A DNA stretch of 64,000 bases from an uncultured Paracoccus sp. (GTDB taxonomy: Bacteria; Pseudomonadota; Alphaproteobacteria; Rhodobacterales; Rhodobacteraceae). The notes under the pieces were generated by a model that made no database searches, was not told the origin of the DNA, and saw only the letters and a list, made by a program, of their open reading frames with translations. Made by a program: the position numbers and the translations under genes. Location of the stretch: assembly GCF_945915435.1 (NCBI RefSeq), contig NZ_CAMEFG010000010.1, positions 1-64,000 of the forward strand, given 5' to 3'. This document shows positions 57,245 through 64,000 of the stretch, in pieces (within the stretch, counting starts at the first letter, position 1; each line of letters opens with the position of its first letter).

Positions 57245-58113
57245 TGCCCACCTGGACCGCCCTTTCCCATGTCTCGGGCCGCGAGGCCGCCGAGGCGCTT
57301 GCCGAAATCGCCGAGGACCTGGCGCCCGAACCCGTCGGCTCGGGCGTGTTCGAGATCGAGGACGGCAGCAATCGCTGGGAAGTCGGTCTCTATTTCACCG
57401 AAAAGCCCGATGAGATCGCGCTGGCCCTGCTGGCCGCCGCGCATGGGGCGGAACCCTTCGCCGTCTCGGAACTGCCCGAGGTGGATTGGGTCGCCCATGT
57501 CCGCCGCGAACTGGCCCCGGTCGAGGCGGGGCGCTTCTTCGTCCACGGCAGCCACGACGCCGACCGCGTGCCCGAAGAGGCCGAGGCCCTGCTGATCGAG
57601 GCCGCGATGGCCTTCGGCACCGGCCACCACGACACCACGCGCGGCTGCCTGCTGGCGCTGGACCGGCTGGTCGGCGCGGGCGAGGAATTCCACCGCATCG
57701 CCGATATCGGCTGCGGGACCGCCGTGCTGGCGATGGCGGCGGCGCGCAGCTATCCGGTGGTGGTCGTGGCGGGCGACATCGACCCGGTGGCCGTGGACAC
57801 GGCGCGGGCCAATGTCATCGCCAACGGGCTGGATGGCCGCGTCGAATGCGTCGAGGCCGTGGGCTTCGACCATCCCCTGCTGGAACGCGCGGCGCCTTTC
57901 GATCTGGTTTTCGCCAATATCCTGAAACAGCCGCTGATCGACATCGCGCCGGACATGGCGCGCCATATCGCGCCGGGCGGGCGGGCGATCCTGTCGGGGA
58001 TCCTGCTGGCGCAGGCGGACGAGGTTCTGGATGCCTATCGCGCGCAGGGCTTTTCCTGCGAGGGCCGCGACGGTTATGGCGACTGGTCGGTGCTGGTCCT
58101 GCGCCGGGACTGA
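57244..58113 (+). CDS. prmA: Ribosomal protein L11 methyltransferase
   Basis: 289 residues. The N-terminal substrate domain is followed by the SAM-binding Rossmann domain with AMAFGTGHHDTTRGCLLALD near 120-139, IADIGCGTAVLAMAAAR near 155-171, GDIDPVAVDTARANV near 179-193 and the NPPF-like catalytic FANILKQPLIDIAPDM near 222-237. It trimethylates L11. It is co-translated with msrA. Confidence 0.93.
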   Translation: MPTWTALSHVSGREAAEALAEIAEDLAPEPVGSGVFEIEDGSNRWEVGLYFTEKPDEIALALLAAAHGAEPFAVSELPEVDWVAHVRRELAPVEAGRFFVHGSHDADRVPEEAEALLIEAAMAFGTGHHDTTRGCLLALDRLVGAGEEFHRIADIGCGTAVLAMAAARSYPVVVVAGDIDPVAVDTARANVIANGLDGRVECVEAVGFDHPLLERAAPFDLVFANILKQPLIDIAPDMARHIAPGGRAILSGILLAQADEVLDAYRAQGFSCEGRDGYGDWSVLVLRRD

Positions 58114-58154
58114 CGGGCGCGCGGGCGCCTGCCCGGAAAACAAGCAAAGAAAAA

Positions 58155-58185
58155 GGCCCCATCGGATGTCCGGGGGCCGTTCTCT
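58155..58185. terminator. Bidirectional terminator between prmA and DUF1127 gene
   Basis: GGCCCC and GGGGCC arms (58155-58160 and 58173-58178) flank an inner CGGA/TCCG stem. On the minus strand the stem is followed by TTTTTCTTTG, suiting the DUF1127 gene, and on plus by GTTCTCTT. Confidence 0.75.
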
Positions 58186-58217
58186 TGCCTCGTTTTTCTG
58201 CGTCGAGGGGGCGCTTC

Positions 58218-58412
58218 TCAGCGGCCGTGGGCAATGCGTTCGATATCGCCACGGTTCAGGCCGATATCGTCAAGCTCGCGGTCCGAGAGCCGGCTCAGCG
58301 CGTTACGGGTCACGCGCGCGTCATTCCATTTCTGAGCCGCTGCCCAGACCTTGGAGAACATACCGAGAGCGCTCACCCCGCCGTGGACGCGGTTCGTGTC
58401 AATCGCCGACAT
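58218..58412 (-). CDS. DUF1127 domain small protein
   Basis: 64 residues ending in the DUF1127 signature RNALSRLSDRELDDIGLNRGDIERIA. These short arginine-rich proteins of alphaproteobacteria affect stress responses and RNA turnover. In Rhodobacter, one DUF1127 transcript also gives rise to small RNAs from its 3' region. An AGGTG Shine-Dalgarno lies 7 bases upstream of the ATG. It is a single-gene transcript with its own terminator. Confidence 0.92.
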   Translation of the reverse strand: MSAIDTNRVHGGVSALGMFSKVWAAAQKWNDARVTRNALSRLSDRELDDIGLNRGDIERIAHGR

Positions 58413-58642
58413 CTTTTTTCACCTGCTTTGATAAACTGCCCGACCATCGGGCCGTTTCGGATAAGCCAGCATATAGATTGTGCAGGTGCAGAAAGCCAGA
58501 GGCGGGGATGGCAGATCAGCTATGCAGTTCCTGCATAAGACACCATAATTGCTTAACTTTTACGCGCTCTCGTTTCCGTGGGCAGGGCAGTTAAATTCCA
58601 TCTTTCTGCGGTGCGGCGAAAGAAAGTTGTTGCGACGCGGCG

Positions 58643-59368
58643 TCACGAGGGATTCCAGTCGCCAAGTGCCGCCTGCCACAGCGCGATCGCGGCCACGGCG
58701 GCGGTATCGGCGCGCAGGATGCGCGGTCCCAGGCTGACCGGCACGACATGGGGCAAACCGCGCAACCGCGCCCTTTCCGATTCGGACCAGCCCCCTTCCG
58801 GGCCGATCAGGATCGCCCAGGGACCCGGTTCCAGCTCTGACAGCAGCCGCGCAGGCCCCGCCAGCGATTCGTCCGCCCACAGGATGCGCCGCGAGCCGTC
58901 CCAGCCGTCCAGCAGGCGGGGCAGGGGGGTCAGGGGCGCGACCTGGGGGACATGGGTGCCGCCGCATTGCTCGGCCGCCTCGACGGCATGGGCTTGCAGG
59001 CGGTCCTGGCGGATGCGCTCGGAATTGGTGTGGTCGGTCTGGACGGGCAGGATGCGCGCCGCGCCAAGCTCGGCCGCCTTTTCGACGATGAAATCGGTGC
59101 GCGCCTTCTTGATCGGCGCAAAGACCAGCCACAGGTCGGGCGGATCGCGCTGCGGGGCGGTCTGCGCCACCGCCTGCGCCGTGCCGCCGCGCTTGCCAAG
59201 CTGCGCGATGGTCGCGCGCCATTCGCCGTCGCGCCCGTTGAAGACCGCGATATCCTGCCCCGCGCCCATGCGCATGACGTTGGAAAGGTAATGCGCATGG
59301 TCGCCGGACAGGGGGATCCCTTGTCCCGGCCCAAGCGGGTGATCTATGAAAAGCCTGATCTTGGTCAT
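58643..59368 (-). CDS. rsmE: 16S rRNA (uracil-1498-N3)-methyltransferase
   Basis: 241 residues. A PUA-like N-terminal part (HPLGPGQGIPLSGDHAHYLSNVMR) precedes the SPOUT-type knot with LVFAPIKKARTDFIVEKAAELG near 77-98, QTDHTNSERIR, and the SAM-binding ILIGPEGGWSESERARLRG near 188-206 followed by SLGPRILRADTAAVAAIA. It methylates U1498 of 16S rRNA. Its start lies only 13 bp from the start assigned to the divergent ubiA-type gene, so promoters overlap coding ends. Confidence 0.95.
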   Translation of the reverse strand: MTKIRLFIDHPLGPGQGIPLSGDHAHYLSNVMRMGAGQDIAVFNGRDGEWRATIAQLGKRGGTAQAVAQTAPQRDPPDLWLVFAPIKKARTDFIVEKAAELGAARILPVQTDHTNSERIRQDRLQAHAVEAAEQCGGTHVPQVAPLTPLPRLLDGWDGSRRILWADESLAGPARLLSELEPGPWAILIGPEGGWSESERARLRGLPHVVPVSLGPRILRADTAAVAAIALWQAALGDWNPS

Positions 59369-59381
59369 GACGGGCAGCCTA

Positions 59382-60329
59382 ATGCAGACAGGACACCATG
59401 CGCCAGCCTCGGTCGCGGATGCGCCGAAGGATAACTGGGTCGACCGCCACGCGCCGCCGTCGTGGCGCCCGTGGCTGCGGCTTTCGCGGGCCGACCGGCC
59501 CATCGGGACGTGGCTGCTGCTGCTGCCGTGCTGGTGGGGCGTCGGGCTGGCGATGATCGCGGATGCGCCGCGCTGGTTCGATTTGTGGATCGTGCTTGCC
59601 TGCGTGGTGGGCGCGCTGCTGATGCGCGGCGCGGGCTGCACCTGGAACGACATCACCGACCGTCATATCGACGGCAGCGTGGCGCGGACGCGGTCGCGGC
59701 CCATCCCCTCGGGGCAGGTGACGGTCAGGGGCGCGGTGATCTGGATGGTCGCGCAATCGCTGGCCGGTTTCGCGATCCTGCTGACGCTGGGGGGGGCGGC
59801 GATCGCGCTTGGCTTTGCCTCGCTGGGGCTGGTCGCGATCTATCCCTTCGCCAAGCGGTTCACATGGTGGCCGCAGATCTTCCTGGGACTGGCCTTCAAC
59901 TGGGGCGTGCTGCTGGCATGGGCGGCGCATATGGGCAACATCGCCCCCGCGCCGGTCATCGCCTGGCTGGGCGGCATCGCCTGGACGGTCTTTTACGACA
60001 CCATCTATGCCCATCAGGATATCGAGGACGACGTGCTGATCGGCGTCAAGTCCACTGCCCGGCTGTTTGGCCAGGACACGCCGCGCTGGCTGGCGGGCTT
60101 CGGGGCGGCGGCGGTGGCGCTGCTGGGGCTGGCGGTGGCGGCGGCCCAGCCCGCGGGGCTGGCGGCATGGCTGGCCTGGACCGGGCTTGCCGGATTCGCC
60201 GCGCATCTGGCGTGGCAGCTTTACCGGCTGGATCACCACGACGGCGCGCTGTGCCTGCGGCTGTTTCGCAGCAACCGCGATGCCGGGCTGGTGCTTGCGC
60301 TGTTTCTTGCGCTGGCCGGTCTGGTCTGA
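59382..60329 (+). CDS. ubiA: 4-hydroxybenzoate polyprenyltransferase
   Basis: 315 residues with about eight to nine membrane helices. The first aspartate-rich motif NDITDRHIDGSVARTRSRP is near 88-106 and the second YDTIYAHQDIEDDVLIGVKS near 206-225. Together they bind the magnesium-diphosphate of the prenyl donor. It joins the polyprenyl chain to 4-hydroxybenzoate in ubiquinone synthesis. ATG 59382 has a weak Shine-Dalgarno. Given the close divergent rsmE start, the true start is not settled. Confidence 0.92.
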   Translation: MQTGHHAPASVADAPKDNWVDRHAPPSWRPWLRLSRADRPIGTWLLLLPCWWGVGLAMIADAPRWFDLWIVLACVVGALLMRGAGCTWNDITDRHIDGSVARTRSRPIPSGQVTVRGAVIWMVAQSLAGFAILLTLGGAAIALGFASLGLVAIYPFAKRFTWWPQIFLGLAFNWGVLLAWAAHMGNIAPAPVIAWLGGIAWTVFYDTIYAHQDIEDDVLIGVKSTARLFGQDTPRWLAGFGAAAVALLGLAVAAAQPAGLAAWLAWTGLAGFAAHLAWQLYRLDHHDGALCLRLFRSNRDAGLVLALFLALAGLV

Positions 60330-60391
60330 TTGCGATTCGTCCCGGCGGGGGGTAAACCCCGCGGATCGAAAACCGGCAGGGGTTTGCGCTG

Positions 60392-62764
60392 ATGCCAGCC
60401 AATGACAGCACCAGGACGAAAGCCTCGGGCCGATGGCGCCGCAGGCTGGGCCGTGTGCTGGCCCTGCTGGCGCTTGGCGGTGCCGGTTGGGGCGCGTGGC
60501 TGGCCGCCGAGACCGCCACCGGCCAGTTGGAGCAGCGCCTTGCCCGCGACAGCCGCGAGGCGTTGGCCGAGGGCGGCAACGACTGGGCGCAGGTCCGCGC
60601 CGACGGCACGCTGGTCCACCTGGGCGGGACCGCCCCGGACGAGGTGACGCGCTACCGTGCGCTGGTGCAGGCCGAAGGCGCGCTGCGGCTTGGCCGCATC
60701 GTGGACGAAATGCAGATCGCCGCCGCCGAGGAAATCGCGCCCCCCGCCTTCCAGATCCAGCTTTTGCGCAACGGACCCGAGGTCACGATCATCGGGCTGG
60801 TTCCCGCCGGGCTGGACCGCCAGGCGGTGATCGACGGGCTGGGGCAGGCGGGGGCCGGGCAGGTCTCGGACCTGCTGGAAACAGCCGATTATCCCATCCC
60901 CGAACATTGGGACCAGGCGTTTTCCTTTGGCCTGCGCGCCGCACGGCTGGCCCCCCGCGCCAAGATCACCATCGAGCCGGGCCATGTCGCCATCCAGGCC
61001 ACCGCCGACAGCGCCGGGCAACGCGATGCCTTGCAGCAGGCGCTGACCCGCGACGCGCCCGAGGGGATCGCGCTGGACATGGAAATCAGCGCCCCGCGCC
61101 CGGTCATCGCCCCCTTCACGCTGCGTTTCGTGCTGGATGAGGACGGCGCGCGTTTCGACGCCTGCACCGCCGATACCGAACCCGCGCGCGAGGCGATCCT
61201 TGCCGCAGGCGCCCGCGCCGGGGCCGAGGGGCAGGCCGATTGCCGGCTGGGTCTTGGCGCGCCCTCGGCCGAATGGGGCGAGGCGGCGGCGCTGGCCATC
61301 GACGCGCTCGGCAGCCTTGGGGCGGGGTCGGTGACGGTCTCGGACGCGGAAATCGCGCTGCATGCCCCGGCCTCGGTCGAGGCGGCGCATTTCGACGAGG
61401 TGTCGGCCCTGCTCGGGACCGCCCTGCCGCAGCCCTTCGCCCTGACCGCCCGCCGCGCCGAGGGCGACCAGCCCGAAGGCCCCGCCGAATTCACCGCGCA
61501 GGTTCCGCGCCCCGGCCATGTCGTGCTGCGCGGGCGCATCGCGGACGAACGGATGCGCGACACGGTGGAAAGCTTTGCCCGCTCGCGTTTCGGGATCGTG
61601 GACAGCACCTTGCAGCTTGACCCCGAACTGCCCGGCGGCTGGACCGTGCGCGCCATCGCCGCGCTGGAGGCGATGGCCGAACTGGAACGCGGCACTATCC
61701 GCGTCGGCAGCGAGTTGATCCGTATCGAGGGCGTGTCCGGCAGCCAGGGCGCATCCGACACCATCGCCATGCGCCTTGCCGACCGGCTTGGCGCGGGGGC
61801 GGGCTATGAAATGGCGATCGGCTACGATCGGCGGCTGGACCCGCTGCTGGGCCTGCCCTCGGGCGCGGAATGCATCGACCAGTTGAACACGATCATGCGC
61901 GAATCGGTGATCGGGTTCGAGCCGAACCGCTCGGTCATCGCGGGCGATGCCGAGCCTACGCTGGACCTGCTGGCCGAGGCGATGACGAATTGCGCCGAGT
62001 TCCGCATCGAGGCGGGCGGGCATACCGATTCGCAAGGTTCGGACAGCTTCAACGCGCGCCTGTCCCAGCAGCGGGCCGAGGCGCTGTTGCGCGCCATGAC
62101 CGACCACGGCATCGACACCGCCCTGATGACCGCGCATGGCTACGGCGAAAGCCAGCCCATCGCCGACAATGACACCGAGGCCGGGCGCGAGGCGAACCGC
62201 CGGATCGAGTTCCGCCTGCTGTCCGAAGAACCCGTCCGGGCCGAACCAATCGCCGTCCCCGCCACCGTGACCGGCGTGACCGGAACGGCCGAGGGCGCCA
62301 GCCAGCCCGCGCCCGATCCGCGCATCACCCCCGTCCCCTCGGGCGCCGTGCCGCAGGGCGCGCCGGGTGCGGCCAGCCACGACCTTGCCCATGCGGCGAT
62401 GGTGGCGACCATCCTCGTCACCGATCTGGCCCTGTCGCCCGAGGTCACCGTCGAAACCATCGACGAGTTGGAGGGCGCTGCCGCCACGCCGGCGCATGCC
62501 GCCACCGCAGCGGTCCTTGCGGTCCTGAACCAGCCCGGCGATGCGCCACGCGCGGCGACAGGGGCGGTGCTGGACCTGCTGGACCGGGCCGCCGCCATCC
62601 CCGAAGACGCGCCCTTGCGCGCCGCGACTGGGGCGGTTCTGATGCTCCTGGGGCGCTCGGACCCTGCCGAAGCCGCCGCGACGCTTGGCCTGCGCGCCAT
62701 CGGCGGCGAGGTTCCGGTCCTGACGCCCGGACCCGACACGCCCCGCCCGCTTCCCCGGCCCTGA
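60392..62764 (+). CDS. OmpA-family protein with BON-like N-terminal region and alanine-rich tail
   Basis: 790 residues. A membrane-anchor helix spans about 18-40 (RVLALLALGGAGWGAWLAAE). A long beta-alpha region contains BON-like or OmpA-like repeats (VHLGGTAPDEVTRY, VTIIGLVPAGLDRQAV, VVLRGRIADERMRDTVE). The OmpA C-like peptidoglycan-binding domain covers about 505-605, with FRIEAGGHTDSQGSD and ARLSQQRAEALLRAM plus YGESQPIADNDTEAGREANRR. It likely holds the envelope to peptidoglycan. The C-terminal tail after residue 610 is proline/alanine-rich with three related AATGAVL-type units. A small membrane coiled-coil gene follows 34 bp later. Confidence 0.85.
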   Translation: MPANDSTRTKASGRWRRRLGRVLALLALGGAGWGAWLAAETATGQLEQRLARDSREALAEGGNDWAQVRADGTLVHLGGTAPDEVTRYRALVQAEGALRLGRIVDEMQIAAAEEIAPPAFQIQLLRNGPEVTIIGLVPAGLDRQAVIDGLGQAGAGQVSDLLETADYPIPEHWDQAFSFGLRAARLAPRAKITIEPGHVAIQATADSAGQRDALQQALTRDAPEGIALDMEISAPRPVIAPFTLRFVLDEDGARFDACTADTEPAREAILAAGARAGAEGQADCRLGLGAPSAEWGEAAALAIDALGSLGAGSVTVSDAEIALHAPASVEAAHFDEVSALLGTALPQPFALTARRAEGDQPEGPAEFTAQVPRPGHVVLRGRIADERMRDTVESFARSRFGIVDSTLQLDPELPGGWTVRAIAALEAMAELERGTIRVGSELIRIEGVSGSQGASDTIAMRLADRLGAGAGYEMAIGYDRRLDPLLGLPSGAECIDQLNTIMRESVIGFEPNRSVIAGDAEPTLDLLAEAMTNCAEFRIEAGGHTDSQGSDSFNARLSQQRAEALLRAMTDHGIDTALMTAHGYGESQPIADNDTEAGREANRRIEFRLLSEEPVRAEPIAVPATVTGVTGTAEGASQPAPDPRITPVPSGAVPQGAPGAASHDLAHAAMVATILVTDLALSPEVTVETIDELEGAAATPAHAATAAVLAVLNQPGDAPRAATGAVLDLLDRAAAIPEDAPLRAATGAVLMLLGRSDPAEAAATLGLRAIGGEVPVLTPGPDTPRPLPRP

Positions 62765-62798
62765 AGGCCCAAACCGCAAACCCTGACCCCGGAACGCC

Positions 62799-63143
62799 AT
62801 GAATCGCCAGGAACTCATCATCGCCATCGCGGCCGTCCTGTTCGCCGCCTTCCTGCTGGGTTGGCTGGTTCGCGCGCTGATCGGCCGCATCAGCCGGATC
62901 GGCCCGCAATCGCTGGATGAACTGGATCGTATGGCCCGAAAGCTGCACGACGCCGAGGAAGCTCGCGACAAGGCGGCGCTGACCCTTGAAACGCGCGAGG
63001 CCGAACTGACCGAACGGCTGGCCCGCACCACGACCGAACTGCATTCGGCGCTGGATGGGCTGCGCGAAAGCCGCGCCGAGATCGAGGAATTGCGCGACTA
63101 TATCGACCGCAAGCTGATGCGCGGCCATCCCGACCAGGGCTGA
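62799..63143 (+). CDS. Small membrane protein with cytoplasmic coiled coil
   Basis: 114 residues. A single N-terminal helix spans about 6-27 (LIIAIAAVLFAAFLLGWLVRALIG). A basic turn and then a charged heptad-like coiled coil run from about 38 to 105 (LDELDRMARKLHDAEEARDK and TTTELHSALDGLRESRAEIEEL). No family is recognised. Its position right after the OmpA-family gene suggests a shared envelope role. Confidence 0.75.
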   Translation: MNRQELIIAIAAVLFAAFLLGWLVRALIGRISRIGPQSLDELDRMARKLHDAEEARDKAALTLETREAELTERLARTTTELHSALDGLRESRAEIEELRDYIDRKLMRGHPDQG

Positions 63144-63563
63144 CGCAGGGGCGTCCGGGTGGAAACCCGCCTGCGCCGGGGCTGGTCGATAGCCTGGGTC
63201 TATTGAATACCGCAAAACGATACGTCCCGCCCGCGTTCCGCCGCGCCTCGGTGGCAAAAAGCGGCTGATCCGGCCCGCGGGGCGGTGGCGGCGGCCACGG
63301 TGCTGGATTACCCGTCGGCCCGCCCGGATTTTCCAAAAGGCAGTCCATATCAACCGGCTGATATCGCATGGGAATCGCACAAACCACCCCGCCCCGAGCT
63401 TTTGGGCCGGAATAAGGGCCGCGCCGATGCGTAAACGGATCAATCACTTTTCAAAAGCGGCCTTGCCGCGGAATTCATAGCCCAAGCGCCGGAGTATCCT
63501 CATGGCAAACCCCCCCGACATTTCCCCGCATCCCGTGGTCGCCCGCCAGCGCGGAACCTGCTG
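63144..63563. other. 420-bp region upstream of a glycosyltransferase gene
   Basis: No full gene. It contains a perfect inverted repeat, ATATCA-ACCGGC-TGATAT at 63347-63364, that could be an operator, and an AT-rich stretch near 63430-63450. A short upstream frame (63502-63564) is described separately. Confidence 0.5.
63347..63364. promoter_or_regulatory. Inverted repeat, candidate operator upstream of glycosyltransferase
   Basis: ATATCA and TGATAT separated by six bases, in an otherwise GC-rich stretch, about 200 bp before the glycosyltransferase gene. Regulator unknown. Confidence 0.35.
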
Positions 63564-63564
63564 A
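63502..63564 (+). CDS. Short upstream frame (20 residues) overlapping the glycosyltransferase start
   Basis: ATG at 63502 with a GGAG element upstream. It reads MANPPDISPHPVVARQRGTC and stops in TGATG, sharing one base with the downstream ATG. It is either a coupling leader or a chance frame. No family is known. Proof of translation is lacking. Confidence 0.4.
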   Translation: MANPPDISPHPVVARQRGTC

Positions 63565-64000
63565 TGCGTATCGCCTGTGTCTGTTCCGACCCCGATTTCG
63601 CGGTTTTCGACAACAAGCCCGCCTCGGTCCATGTGCAGGAAATGCTGCGCGCCTTCCTGGGGCTGGGGGCCGAGGTGCATCTGTTCTCGCCCCGCCTCAG
63701 CGACCCGGCGCCGCGCGACCTGATCCGCGTCCGGCTGCATCCGCTGGATCCGGGCCGCGCGCTTGGGCATGGGCAGGACGGGCCTGCCCGCGCGCTGCGC
63801 CGGATTGCGCTGAACGACGAACTGACCGCCGCGCTGGAGGCCGCCCATATCGCCACCCCCTTCGATCTGGTCCACGAGCGTTACGCGCTTTTCGCCCATG
63901 CCGCGATGGAATGGGCAAGGGCGCGGCGCATCGCCTCGATCCTTCACGCCAGCGCGCCCCCGGAACAAGGCCCGCGCGAATTTGCCCGGCAGGCCGAGGA
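63564..64000 (+). CDS. Glycosyltransferase family 4-like protein, N-terminal part (truncated by window end)
   Basis: 145 complete codons remain open at the window end. MRIACVCSDPDFAVF, SVHVQEMLRAFLGLGAEVHLFSPR and FDLVHERYALFAHAAMEWAR match the N-terminal Rossmann domain of GT4-type enzymes. The donor domain lies beyond the window. It probably begins another surface-polysaccharide gene set. Its start is coupled to the short upstream frame. Confidence 0.75.
   Translation, partial: MRIACVCSDPDFAVFDNKPASVHVQEMLRAFLGLGAEVHLFSPRLSDPAPRDLIRVRLHPLDPGRALGHGQDGPARALRRIALNDELTAALEAAHIATPFDLVHERYALFAHAAMEWARARRIASILHASAPPEQGPREFARQAE

Overview
The window is GC-rich chromosomal DNA from an alphaproteobacterium, most likely of the Rhodobacteraceae (Paracoccus-like). 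The evidence is the rnc-era, lepB and acpS order, a tiny aa3 cytochrome oxidase subunit IV gene, a TrcR (DUF1013) regulator, COQ9, ETF-ubiquinone oxidoreductase, DUF1127 and DUF1491 genes, and strong G/C third-position bias. No rRNA, tRNA or CRISPR array was seen. Species assignment is inference.

Positions 1-9306 are an accessory island on the minus strand. It reads vgrG, then an EagR-type (DUF1795) chaperone, then a 1656-residue PAAR/Rhs effector ending in a GHH-type nuclease, then its putative immunity gene. Beyond these lies a second, displaced Rhs C-terminal cassette (a copied core fragment of about 320 bp, a PD-(D/E)xK-like nuclease and a second AT-richer immunity candidate). An IS21-type transposase remnant sits at the window edge. 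No structural type VI secretion genes are present, so this is a remote vgrG/effector cluster.

From 9853 to 35706 the window is mostly housekeeping: TerC, heme oxygenase, DinB, a LysR regulator divergent from a large FAD/Fe-S oxidoreductase, leuB, a family-4-like uracil-DNA glycosylase, YqgE, a Sua5-type tRNA modification enzyme, an acyl-CoA dehydrogenase, a metallo-beta-lactamase-fold hydrolase, the aa3 oxidase subunit IV, AzlC/AzlD, GreA, ETF-QO, a TPR protein, IspE and PdxJ.

From 35857 to 41019 two glycosyltransferases, a sulfotransferase, a small periplasmic protein and an inverted metK separate pdxJ from the acpS-lepB-rnc-era run, genes that are often adjacent in alphaproteobacteria. From 41204 to 64000 follow acpS-lepB-rnc-era-DUF1491, gyrB with a recognisable promoter, an outer-membrane barrel, MscL, alanine dehydrogenase divergent from an Lrp regulator, S21, COQ9 with a quinone oxidoreductase, RNase T2, TrcR, a GabD-type dehydrogenase, a P1 peptidase, MsrA-PrmA, DUF1127, RsmE divergent from a UbiA-type prenyltransferase, an OmpA-family protein with a membrane coiled-coil partner, and the start of another glycosyltransferase.

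The strongest novelty candidate is the rhs orphan cassette. It is preserved as a nearly identical repeat with a one-base frameshift that leaves it without an obvious start, so it could swap toxins by recombination.
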